Notes under the pieces: generated by a model
What the model saw: the letters and a program-made list of their open reading frames with translations, nothing else
Databases searched by the model: none
What the model was told of the DNA's origin: nothing
Position numbers and translations under genes: made by a program
NCBI GenBank assembly: GCA_036008465.1
Contig: DASYNP010000131.1
Location: 13,328 to 77,327, forward strand
Source: DASPSM01 sp036008465
Lineage (GTDB): Bacteria; Planctomycetota; Planctomycetia; Planctomycetales; Planctomycetaceae
DNA length: 64,000 nucleotides
Reading direction: 5' to 3'
Part shown: piece after piece, positions 25,724 to 34,073 of the stretch
How positions within the stretch are numbered: the first letter of the stretch is position 1
Layout: each line of letters opens with the position of its first letter

Positions 25724-27283
25724 ATGCCCGCAGCGCCCGCCGAACAGACGATGCCGACAGCAGCCCACCGGTGGACGATGATCGGCACGCTCCTGGTGGC
25801 CGGGTTCGTCTACTCGCTGAATGCCCGGGGCTACATTCTGGAGAGCGATGTCGTTACTCAGGCGTTCGGGCTGGACCACTACAAGATCCAGTGGGTCACC
25901 GGTCCGGAGGGGATTGCCGGCCTGGCCTCCCTGTTCACGGCCATTTACCTCATGAAGGTGTTCGGGGCTCGTTGGGTATTCCTCCTCGGCACCGGCTGCA
26001 TGGCCGTGGGAGCACTGGGCGAATCGCTGGCGCGCACGCCGATTGAGTTCGGCGTGACCGGGGTCCTGCGCAGTTGCGGGGGGTTCCTGGCGATCCCCGG
26101 TCTAATCCTGTTCCAGCGGCTGATGCCGGGGCGGAGTCGCTTCGCGTACTGCACCTGGCTGACCCTGGTGTACGGCGGCCAGGTCATCGTCGAATCGGCC
26201 GGCGCGCTCGTGGCGTTTAACCCGTCGTGGCGAGCGCTGTTCGTCGCCATCGGGGTATGCGGTATTGCGTTGGTCCTGACGTCCGTGTGCCTCTTCCCCA
26301 ACGACCGGCCCAAGCAGCCGCCCGAACATGGCTTCGACTTCGCCGGCGCGGGGCTGTTCTTGGTCTCCTTCGGTCTGGTCTTGTTCCTCTTGTATCGCGG
26401 CAGTTACCTGGGCTGGCGCGTGAGCACTCCAGTCTGCGCCGCCGCCGCGGGCATCGTGGGCGGCATTGCCCTGTTCATCTGGCGCGAGCGGACCGCGTCG
26501 GAACCATTCCTCCACCTGGGAGCGTTCGCGTACCGGACCGTTTCGCTGACGATGCTCGCCTCGGCGTTCTGGTGCGCCGCGCTGTACGGAGTCTCGATCG
26601 AGTTGCCCAATTGCCTGCTGGTGATCGGTTACGATCACTGGAAGACGGGCTGGGTGATCCTGCCCATGGGCCAAATCGTGCTGGTGGTGATGTTCCTGGG
26701 CGGCTTCGTCTGGCAGCGAGGCGCCCTGGTATGGCTCTATCGGATCGGCCTGGCCGGCATGACCGTCGTGGGACTGTGGCTGGCACGGATCGACATTTAC
26801 ACGCCCTGGCAGTGGGTCATGGGGGTGTCCAGCCTGTGGGCCGTGTTCGCCGGAATGTGCATGTCGCCGATCTCACAGCTCACTTTCCAAGGGCAACCTC
26901 CGCCAATCGCCGGAGTCACCGGTGCGATGAAGTTCTTCATGCGCTCTTTCAACGGCACGGTGGGTATCCTGTTGGTCGGCGTCCTGATCGACCAGGGAGC
27001 GTGGTGGGGGCTGGACTTCGTGCGCGACGCGATCGTGCAGGGCCAAGGGGCAGTTCAAGCCGACCTGCCCGGCATCCGCGACTACCTGGTCCGCCACGGC
27101 AGCACACCAGCGGAGGCCGTCGCGCGGAGTGAAGCGGTTCTGAACGAGTGGGTCAATCTGCACGCCCACGTCATCGGCTACCGCTCCGGTTTGCGCTTCT
27201 GCGCTTACCTGAGCGCGGCGGGATTTCTTGTCACGTGTTTCATCAGCCGACGGAAGGAACCCAGTATCTTTGACGCTGGCTGA
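25724..27283 (+). CDS. MFS efflux transporter, DHA2/EmrB type
   Basis: 519 residues from the ATG at 25724; GGGGA at the end of the upstream gene serves as ribosome binding site. About 14 membrane helices, as in the 14-helix DHA2 family, with the loop RWVFLLGTGCMAVGALGESLA and TGVLRSCGGFLAIPGLILF corresponding to the conserved early part. A large final periplasmic loop before the last helix is typical of EmrB. It should export hydrophobic compounds by proton exchange, together with the HlyD-type protein and the TolC-like protein at 27517-29112. Substrate unknown. Confidence 0.9.
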   Translation: MPAAPAEQTMPTAAHRWTMIGTLLVAGFVYSLNARGYILESDVVTQAFGLDHYKIQWVTGPEGIAGLASLFTAIYLMKVFGARWVFLLGTGCMAVGALGESLARTPIEFGVTGVLRSCGGFLAIPGLILFQRLMPGRSRFAYCTWLTLVYGGQVIVESAGALVAFNPSWRALFVAIGVCGIALVLTSVCLFPNDRPKQPPEHGFDFAGAGLFLVSFGLVLFLLYRGSYLGWRVSTPVCAAAAGIVGGIALFIWRERTASEPFLHLGAFAYRTVSLTMLASAFWCAALYGVSIELPNCLLVIGYDHWKTGWVILPMGQIVLVVMFLGGFVWQRGALVWLYRIGLAGMTVVGLWLARIDIYTPWQWVMGVSSLWAVFAGMCMSPISQLTFQGQPPPIAGVTGAMKFFMRSFNGTVGILLVGVLIDQGAWWGLDFVRDAIVQGQGAVQADLPGIRDYLVRHGSTPAEAVARSEAVLNEWVNLHAHVIGYRSGLRFCAYLSAAGFLVTCFISRRKEPSIFDAG

Positions 27284-27378
27284 CCCAGTGGTCACCAACA
27301 CTTCCCATAGGGGCTCTAAGTATTTGAGAGAGGCTCCGCTTGTGAGAGTTCAGTGTGGAGCTTTTCCTCGCGTTACTT

Positions 27379-27432
27379 CCCAAGCCGACGACTTGTCGTC
27401 GGTTCCGGACCGACAGCAAGCTGTCGGCTTGG
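27379..27432. repeat. REP-like palindromic element, copy A
   Basis: The outer arms CCAAG/CTTGG enclose two hairpins: CCGACGA-CTTG-TCGTCGG (27385-27402) and CCGACAGC-AA-GCTGTCGG (27410-27427), separated by TTCCGGA. The same plan recurs at 40770-40886, 50875-50944 and 63945-64000. It sits between two convergent genes (MFS and TolC) and could end transcription on both sides. The rest of 27284-27516 holds nothing else that I can name. Confidence 0.85.
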
Positions 27433-27516
27433 AAAAGTGCGGCTCAGCTCAATTGCCCGTGCGCAATGTTCAACCGACGTCGAATCACCAACCTGCGGTC
27501 GTGATGAAAAAAGCTC

Positions 27517-29112
27517 TCACGGCGTGGGGCGGGCGGGGATCGAAGGGGGCATCGGCGGCAGCTCCTCCGACGGCCGGTCCGGTAGCGGCGACAGACGGCG
27601 TTCCGGGTCGTCGCTCATTACGTAAGCCAGCCTCGCCAGTGCCGACAGGTACTCGATCCTCGCCGAAACGTAGCGTTGCTCGGCGCGCGTGGCGGCGGTC
27701 TCGGCTTCGATGACGTCGGTCGGCGTCGCGGTGCCTGCGCGATACCGCTGGCGAACGATCCGCAGTGCCTCGGCGGACTGCTCGACGGCGGGGCGGGCCA
27801 ACCCCACTCGCTCTTGGTTAGCCATTATGGCGCGGTAGGCCAGGTTCACCTGGAGGCTGATGGCATCCAGGATGGTCTGCGCGTCTGCCAGGGCGGCTTC
27901 GATATCTGCGTCGGCAGACCGCAGCTCACCGCGGTGCCGGCCTCCGGCGTACAGCGGCACGTCGATGTGCAGCCCCACTCCCTCCTGCCAGCCGGTAATC
28001 ACGTTTTCTCCGTCCGTATGCCCTGCGGCGGCGCGGGCGAAGATTCGCGGCAGGAACTCGCCTTTGGCCGCTTCCCGGCCCTCCTGCGCGGCCATCACGG
28101 CTTGCCGCGCCAGAGCGACTTCCGGCCGTAGCCCGGCGGCGATGTCTAAAAGGTCAGCTAGCCGGCCGGGAATGGGCGGTTGCGACTCCATGTCGACGAC
28201 CTCTAGCGGCCAGCCGGCGTTGCGTCCCATGACGTTGTTCAAACGGGCCACGGCATTGAGCTCCCCTTCACGCGCGAGGACGAGTGCTTCGCGGCTCTCC
28301 GAGAGCTGCACCTCGGCGCGCAGCACGTCGTCTTTGAGAGCGACGCCTTGCTTGCGCCGCGCGACCGTATCTTCCAGGATCGCTTCCGCCCGGCGCACCG
28401 CGTCCTCTTGCACCCGGCGCGAGGCGCGGGCAAGCAGAACCTCCAGGTAAGCATTGGCCACGTCGAATTCCACCGTCTGGTTCGCGCGGACGAGCTGGAG
28501 CTCCGTGATGCGTTCGCGTGCGACCGACTGGAGGTAGTGGCCGCAGGTGCGACCGAAGTCGTACAGGGTCCATTCCAGCCCCACCTCGGTTTGCGCGTAG
28601 TCGCGGGTCCCTGTGCCGTTCGGCAAAAGGAACCCCTCATTGCCGGGGATCCCCGGAGCCAGGGTGGAGGAGACGACGCCGTACTGTCCCAGGAGATCGA
28701 TTTGCGGCAAGAAGGGGGCGAAGGCCACTCGCTCCTGGCCCTTCGCCCGTTGGATTTCGGCGCGGGCCGACCGCAGCCGCGGGCTGTTCTGCAAGGCGAA
28801 GGCGATCGCATCCGAAAGCGCGAATCTCGTTGGCGCGCCGCCCAGCTCGGGAGGCAACAGCGGATTCGCAGGCGCTTGGCTTTGTGCCTCTGGCTTGACG
28901 ACCGTTTCAGCTGGATTGACGTTGAGATCGGGGGGAATCAGGACCCGCGCGGAAACGCCGGCCTGGGAAAGCTCGGGAGGGACGGGCAAATCGGGTCGCA
29001 AGGAGGCACAGCCCGCGATCAGCAGCACCGGAATTAGTGCGCAGACTCTGCGCGCGGTGCGCCTCGCCCCTCTCGCGGCGGTGGGGGTCTGCGGCGAGGC
29101 AATTCGCGGCAT
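27517..29112 (-). CDS. TolC/OprM-like outer membrane efflux lipoprotein
   Basis: 531 residues. The N-terminus has a basic region, a hydrophobic segment and the lipobox LLIAGC, so it is lipid-anchored. Two repeats of the outer membrane efflux domain follow (about 95-285 and 310-500), each with the helical hairpin pattern (LRSARAEIQRAKGQERVA; VALARQAVMAAQEGREAAKGEFLP). It should form a trimeric channel through the outer membrane. It faces the EmrA/EmrB-like genes on the other strand and ends next to them, so it is probably their exit channel but from a separate promoter. The C-terminal tail is Pro-rich. Confidence 0.92.
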   Translation of the reverse strand: MPRIASPQTPTAARGARRTARRVCALIPVLLIAGCASLRPDLPVPPELSQAGVSARVLIPPDLNVNPAETVVKPEAQSQAPANPLLPPELGGAPTRFALSDAIAFALQNSPRLRSARAEIQRAKGQERVAFAPFLPQIDLLGQYGVVSSTLAPGIPGNEGFLLPNGTGTRDYAQTEVGLEWTLYDFGRTCGHYLQSVARERITELQLVRANQTVEFDVANAYLEVLLARASRRVQEDAVRRAEAILEDTVARRKQGVALKDDVLRAEVQLSESREALVLAREGELNAVARLNNVMGRNAGWPLEVVDMESQPPIPGRLADLLDIAAGLRPEVALARQAVMAAQEGREAAKGEFLPRIFARAAAGHTDGENVITGWQEGVGLHIDVPLYAGGRHRGELRSADADIEAALADAQTILDAISLQVNLAYRAIMANQERVGLARPAVEQSAEALRIVRQRYRAGTATPTDVIEAETAATRAEQRYVSARIEYLSALARLAYVMSDDPERRLSPLPDRPSEELPPMPPSIPARPTP

Positions 29113-29445
29113 GACGACCCCACCCTCTCCGCCGAGCGCGAATCTGGCTGGACTGCGATCTCCGCTGGGCGCACCGCTGGGGATGAAAGCGATTCGATAT
29201 TCTTTAAATTATCGTCGCAATCGATACGAACCTTTAAGTCAAAACATTTCGCCCTGACGCCGCAATTCATCCATTTTGTGGGGATACACGATAGCCAAGG
29301 GAAGAGGCCCGCGACGGAGCGCAACACGCGATAGAGTTCGCTTTCTCGGGATGCCCGCCGCTGAGGAGCACATTCATCGGTGGCTTGATTGCAACCCCCG
29401 GCCAACGCATTTGCGTAAATGGAGTTTCGACAACGGCTGGCGCGA
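29113..29445. other. Intergenic region upstream of the TolC-like gene
   Basis: About 330 bases. AT-rich around 29195-29250, which suggests the promoter of the TolC-like gene; a GATAAT on the minus strand could be a -10 box, but I do not see a convincing -35 at the right distance. No gene that I can support. Confidence 0.3.
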
Positions 29446-30009
29446 CTATCGATTTGCGTCAAGAAAGCGAAGGGGTGCGTCCTTCCACTCGCGCGCGTAG
29501 TCGATGCCGATTCGTTTTGCAGATTGCACCACGGGTTGATAGCCAGGATTGTCCAGCAAGTAGAGCTGCGTTCCCGTTAGATCAAGACCGTTTTGCAGCC
29601 GGGTAACCTGCAGGGCACGTGTGAGCCGGCCGGGCCCCGAGAGATCCGTCTGCCAGTCATCGAGCGGAAGAGCGGCTCGGATCAGTACCGCCTGACCTTG
29701 GCCCACGGCGCCCGCGACCACGTTTAGCATCTCGTGGATGCCGTAAATCAAGTACACGTAGGCGCGTCCCGGCGCTCCGAAGAGGACTTCCGTTCGCCGC
29801 GTTCGTCCCTTCGACGCATGTGACGCGAGATCGTCGGGACCCAGATAGGCCTCTGTCTCGCTGAGACGGACCCGGAACAGCTTGCCATGCAAGCGCCGCA
29901 CCAAGATTTTTCCGATCAGCGCCTGGGCAACTTCATCCGCCGGTCGCTGGAAAAACGACCGCGTGAGTTTCTTAACGCGCGGTGTTGACCTTCCTCGGGC
30001 GGGCTTCAT
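29446..30009 (-). CDS. mpg: 3-methyladenine DNA glycosylase, AAG/Mpg type
   Basis: 187 residues, full family length. Visible motifs: LIGKILVRRL, SETEAYLGPDDLASHASKGRTRRTEVLFG with the catalytic Glu and the damaged-base pocket, AYVYLIYGIHEMLNVVAG, and LSGPGRLTRAL. It removes alkylated and deaminated purines (3-methyladenine, hypoxanthine) from DNA in base excision repair. Monocistronic, downstream of tRNA-Ala on the same strand. Confidence 0.95.
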   Translation of the reverse strand: MKPARGRSTPRVKKLTRSFFQRPADEVAQALIGKILVRRLHGKLFRVRLSETEAYLGPDDLASHASKGRTRRTEVLFGAPGRAYVYLIYGIHEMLNVVAGAVGQGQAVLIRAALPLDDWQTDLSGPGRLTRALQVTRLQNGLDLTGTQLYLLDNPGYQPVVQSAKRIGIDYAREWKDAPLRFLDANR

Positions 30010-30130
30010 TCAAAGACGGCTTTCCCAATCACGCTTCAACTTGCCTCGACGCCACGACGCAGATGTTTCATGCAGGACAGGGGAACTTGCCCCGGTCGTT
30101 TACGCGACGGATGTTCGTCGTCACTCCAAT

Positions 30131-30242
<112 letters not shown>

Positions 30243-30390
30243 GATGTCCTTGCGGCGGCAACCATAGCACCTGAGCGGCTTAGCTGTCAACGACTTTGGC
30301 GCAGGCGCCAGACGCGCGAATTCGGGATCGGTTGAGCCCCATCGCACTTTGATCTCCGATCGCGCGTACTGTTCGTCGGCGCTTCCGGGC

Positions 30391-30436
30391 TTGACATCTT
30401 ACAACTGTAAGCACATTATGTCGTACGTTTGTAAGC
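30391..30436 (+). promoter_or_regulatory. Promoter with two BlaI-type operators, module 2
   Basis: The -35 box TTGACA (30391-30396) and a -10 box CATTAT (30414-30419) are 17 bases apart. Between them lies CTTACA-AC-TGTAAG (30398-30411), which contains the classical BlaI/MecI consensus TACANNTGTA. A second, half-degenerate copy CGTACGTTTGTAAGC (30422-30436) overlaps the expected transcription start. Two operators over a promoter are usual for BlaI-controlled operons. Confidence 0.85.
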
Positions 30437-30457
30437 AAAGTTTTGGGGAGGCTCGCG

Positions 30458-30856
30458 GTGGCCAAACGGTCGGCTTTGTCCAAGGCGGAGATGGAAGTCG
30501 CGCGGCTCGTGTGGGCGCGCGGCGAGGCGACGGTCCGGCAGATTCACGAAGCTCTGCCTGCCGCGCGGGACGTCGACTACAAGACCGTGCAGACCTTTCT
30601 GCGTCGACTCGAAACCAAGGGATACCTCAGGGCTGTCCGTGACGGGAGAAGCATCGTCTACTCACCGCGGGTCCGTCCCGGCAAGGTCATCCACGAGGCA
30701 GTCAAAGACTTCGTGACGCGGCTCTTCGGCGGCGAAGCGCTCCCCCTTGTTGAACATCTCCTTGGTGAGCGCGGTCTGAGCCCGGCCGACATTCAGAAGT
30801 TGCGAAAGATCCTTTCCGACGCGGAGGAACGACACAATGCATCGCCTGGCAAATGA
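30458..30856 (+). CDS. BlaI/MecI-family transcriptional repressor, module 2
   Basis: 132 residues from the GTG at 30458; GGGGAGG ends seven bases upstream and decides this start over an in-frame start at 30443. The winged helix (SKAEMEVARLVWARGEATVRQI, DYKTVQTFLRRLETKGYL) and the dimer domain (VKDFVTRLFGGEALPLVEHLL) are clear. It overlaps the M56 gene by 20 bases. It should repress this pair through the operators at 30398-30436 until its partner peptidase is activated. Confidence 0.94.
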   Translation: MAKRSALSKAEMEVARLVWARGEATVRQIHEALPAARDVDYKTVQTFLRRLETKGYLRAVRDGRSIVYSPRVRPGKVIHEAVKDFVTRLFGGEALPLVEHLLGERGLSPADIQKLRKILSDAEERHNASPGK

Positions 30857-33800
30857 GTGGGTGACGCTCGGATGGACGCAGCTCTGGCAAGTGACACTGC
30901 TTGCGGTCGCTGTGTACGTCGCCACGCGGATCTTCGGTCGCCATCGACCGCACGTTGGCTACGTGTTGTGGATGCTGGTCATCGTCAAATGTCTGACGCC
31001 GCCGATTTGGGCGAGCCCCGTCGGGTTCTTCAGTCTGGCCCAGTCGCCGCGTGGAGCAGTGCCGGCGCCTCCGGCCCGCGAAACCGGATCCGATGGACCT
31101 GATGCGGCAGAAATGACCAGCGAATCTCCCATCGTTGCGCAACGATCTTCGGCGTCGACTGGTCGGGTCGAAATCAAGCCTGCTGATGGTGCACGGCCCG
31201 CCATAAGGTTCGGCCTCGCGTCGAACGCCATTCAGGTGCTCGCGGGAATCTGGCTGGCCGGCTTCCTTGCGGTCACCATGGCAATAGTCTCGAAATGGGG
31301 CGCCTTCCGCAGGCAAATCGGTAAAATGGGATCCGCGGCCAGTGCGGAAATCGAGCAGCGAATTCAAAAGCTCGCCGAACGGCTCTCAGTCCGTCAGGTT
31401 CCTCTCGTTGTAATGATCGAGGGACCGTCGGTCCCTGCGGTGTTCGGCATCCTGCGGCCAAAGGTTCTTCTGCCGCAATCGCTCTTGGATCGAGTCCGCG
31501 AGTTGGATCTCGATCCGATTCTCGCGCATGAGCTCGTTCACGTCCGCCGCCACGACGCGCTGGCCAGCCGACTCCAATTGATCGCGCAGGCCCTTTGGTG
31601 GTTCCACCCGCTGATCTGGTTTGCCAATCGCGAGGCGCGGCGCGAGCGGGAGCGCTGCTGCGATGAGGCCGTGGTCGCCGGGCTGAATTACCCGCCGATC
31701 CGGTATGCCGCGACTCTCGTGACGGTGGCCGAGCTCGCGGGAACGGCGCGCAGATTGGCCGGCGTCCCAGCCATCGGCCCGCTCGAAATCACATCCCAGC
31801 GGCTCGAGCACATTACGAGAGCCTCGCAGCAATTCCGCAAGCGGATGCCGCTTTCCTATCTTCTCGCAGCCGTCCTCCTTGGCGCGGCGGTGCTTCCCGG
31901 GGCCGAACCGGCGGCGAAGAACCCCGCAATCACAACCACTCTTTCGATCACCGGCGTCTGCGTCGACTCGAACCAGAAACCGCTGGTCGGAGTCGACGTC
32001 TTCTTGCTGACTGAGCAACTCCCGCGTGGGCAATCAGTCAAGGTGCGCGAGACGCACACGACCAACGACGGACGGTTTCGCTTTGACGACGTCGCCGCGC
32101 CGTTTGACGATTGGGAACACCGCGGGTCACTGCAGTATTGCGTAGTCGGCCGAAAAATTGGGTGGGCGACGGCGTTTGCCTTCGTGCGACAGGACTCGAA
32201 GCCGGGCGAGGATTTGAGCTTGAAAATGTTGCCGCCCGTAAGCCTCAAAGGGCGGGTGACTGATCGAGAGGGCAAGCCGCTGGTCGGTGCGGCCGTCTTG
32301 GTGCAGTACGCTGGCCGGGACAATCCGATTGCAGGCGTCCACACGGCACGAACCGATGAGCAGGGGCGCTATGAAATCGCCGATCTGGCCGCGTGGAATG
32401 CGGAAGACACCAAAACGTTCGATCCAAAAACCAAAATGGGCACAATGGTCGGGAATTGTCGTTTTCCAGTCACGCTTGCCGGTTACGCAAAGACGTACGG
32501 TGTCTACAACCGACTGCCCGCGACAGCCGATGTCACGCTCGAACGAGAGGCCCTGATCGAAGGACGGGTGATCGACTCCGTCACCGGCAAGCCAGCGGCT
32601 AACATTCACGTTTCATGCCAAGGAATCAAAGAGCACGGCTGGGCGCAAGTCAGCACCGACGACAAGGGCCGCTATCACATCGGCGGACTGGTCCCCGACA
32701 AATACAACGTCTGGCCCGATGCGGTTGATCGAACGGCCGTGGCCATCGCTTCGCTGGAAGCATTCGACGGAAAAACATCCGACGCCCGCGACCTCAAGCT
32801 AATCGAGGGGAGCTTTCTGGAAGGAACACTCGTCGATGTCGAGTCGGACAAATTAATCTCGAAGACCCCAGAGGGTCGGGCGATCAATGTCGCAGCGTAT
32901 GGCCCAGCGCGCCCCAGGCCGGGTGCGGCGGTTCAGTCGGCAATCGTCGATCAAAACGGCCACTTTCGCCTGCGCGTCGCGCCCGGCGTCAACTATCCCT
33001 ACGTCATGCAACCCGAGATCTGGAAACGCGTGCAGCGGCGAGACGAGTACGAACAAGGAATTCAGGTTGCCGAGGGCGAAGTGGTTCAGTTGGAAATCCG
33101 TGTTCTTCCGGCGCCTCCGCCGAAGAATCCGCCGATGTCGGTCGTTCGGTCGGCATTGCCTGTGCCGGAAGAGCGCGAGGCCGCGGCAGCAATTCAAAGG
33201 CTGGGCGGCTGGTACACGCTCGACGACTCGAAACACGTCGTCGAGGTGAACATGGTCTACCACGGCAGCGGTCGAACCCGGCTCCAGAACACTCAGTTCA
33301 CAGACGAAGCACTCGGTTATCTGCCGAGCTTCTCCAAGTTGCGTCTAATCGGGCTGGCGTGGAAACAGGCAACCGACGAAGGCCTCAAGCGCCTCGCCGG
33401 TGCGCACTCGCTTCGAGAAATCCACATCTGGAAAGCTGCGGACGTGACGGATGCCGGCATCGAGGGTCTTCGCGGTCTGAAGGACCTCGAGGTCGTCCAC
33501 GTCGACAACGCCAGGCTTTCCGACGCCGCGCTTCAGATTCTTTCGACCCTACCGAAGGTCTATGACCTGTCTCTGCAGGGCAACAATTTTACCGATGACG
33601 GGCTCGCGTATTTGTCCGGCATGAAACAGCTCAGGTCGCTTTCCGTCGGGATGAGCAAGTCGCAGATCACCGATGCAGGCGCGGCTCACGTCGCGGGACT
33701 GGCTAATCTGGAGAGTCTCGATCTGCAGAGGGCGCAGATTTCTGACGAGGGTCTGAAACAGCTCCGCGGCCTGTCGAAATTGAAGAGCCTCTGGCTGTCT

Positions 33801-34040
33801 GGCGGAGGAGACGGGCCGCTTGCCATAACGGATACGGGTCTTGACGTAATCGCGTCCTTTGCCAACCTCAAGGAAGCAGGGTTGGTCAATACCCGCGTCA
33901 CCGACCGCGGCCTCCAACAGCTGGCTCAACTCAAGAAGTTGCAAAGACTTTTTCTTGGCTCACCGCTAGTGAGCGATGAGGCATTCGAGCACCTGCGAGC
34001 TGCATTGCCCAATGCCGACATCCACCGGTCGCGACCGTGA
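30837..34040 (+). CDS. M56 (BlaR1-type) membrane metallopeptidase with Cna-B-like and leucine-rich repeats
   Basis: 1067 residues; GGAGG precedes the ATG. N-terminal helices (about 15-31, 40-55, 132-152), HELVH zinc motif at 231-235, the CCDEAV segment downstream, and a further helix near 335-352. The outer part has carboxypeptidase-regulatory/Cna-B-like units (ITGVCVDSNQKPLVGVDVFLL, LKGRVTDREGKPLVGAAVLV, IEGRVIDSVTGKPAANIHVS) and then, from about residue 800, some eight leucine-rich repeats with the VTDAGIEGLRGLKDLEVVHV pattern. There is no penicillin-binding domain. LRRs suggest a protein or glycan ligand. It probably cleaves the BlaI encoded upstream on sensing. Confidence 0.9.
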   Translation: MHRLANEWVTLGWTQLWQVTLLAVAVYVATRIFGRHRPHVGYVLWMLVIVKCLTPPIWASPVGFFSLAQSPRGAVPAPPARETGSDGPDAAEMTSESPIVAQRSSASTGRVEIKPADGARPAIRFGLASNAIQVLAGIWLAGFLAVTMAIVSKWGAFRRQIGKMGSAASAEIEQRIQKLAERLSVRQVPLVVMIEGPSVPAVFGILRPKVLLPQSLLDRVRELDLDPILAHELVHVRRHDALASRLQLIAQALWWFHPLIWFANREARRERERCCDEAVVAGLNYPPIRYAATLVTVAELAGTARRLAGVPAIGPLEITSQRLEHITRASQQFRKRMPLSYLLAAVLLGAAVLPGAEPAAKNPAITTTLSITGVCVDSNQKPLVGVDVFLLTEQLPRGQSVKVRETHTTNDGRFRFDDVAAPFDDWEHRGSLQYCVVGRKIGWATAFAFVRQDSKPGEDLSLKMLPPVSLKGRVTDREGKPLVGAAVLVQYAGRDNPIAGVHTARTDEQGRYEIADLAAWNAEDTKTFDPKTKMGTMVGNCRFPVTLAGYAKTYGVYNRLPATADVTLEREALIEGRVIDSVTGKPAANIHVSCQGIKEHGWAQVSTDDKGRYHIGGLVPDKYNVWPDAVDRTAVAIASLEAFDGKTSDARDLKLIEGSFLEGTLVDVESDKLISKTPEGRAINVAAYGPARPRPGAAVQSAIVDQNGHFRLRVAPGVNYPYVMQPEIWKRVQRRDEYEQGIQVAEGEVVQLEIRVLPAPPPKNPPMSVVRSALPVPEEREAAAAIQRLGGWYTLDDSKHVVEVNMVYHGSGRTRLQNTQFTDEALGYLPSFSKLRLIGLAWKQATDEGLKRLAGAHSLREIHIWKAADVTDAGIEGLRGLKDLEVVHVDNARLSDAALQILSTLPKVYDLSLQGNNFTDDGLAYLSGMKQLRSLSVGMSKSQITDAGAAHVAGLANLESLDLQRAQISDEGLKQLRGLSKLKSLWLSGGGDGPLAITDTGLDVIASFANLKEAGLVNTRVTDRGLQQLAQLKKLQRLFLGSPLVSDEAFEHLRAALPNADIHRSRP

Positions 34041-34073
34041 ACATAGAGAATTGACGCGCCGTCTGGATCTGAT

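Noticed and set aside
29276..29500. A 74-codon plus-strand frame between the TolC-like and glycosylase genes
   Set aside because: No ribosome binding site, overlaps the 3' end of the glycosylase gene, no family.
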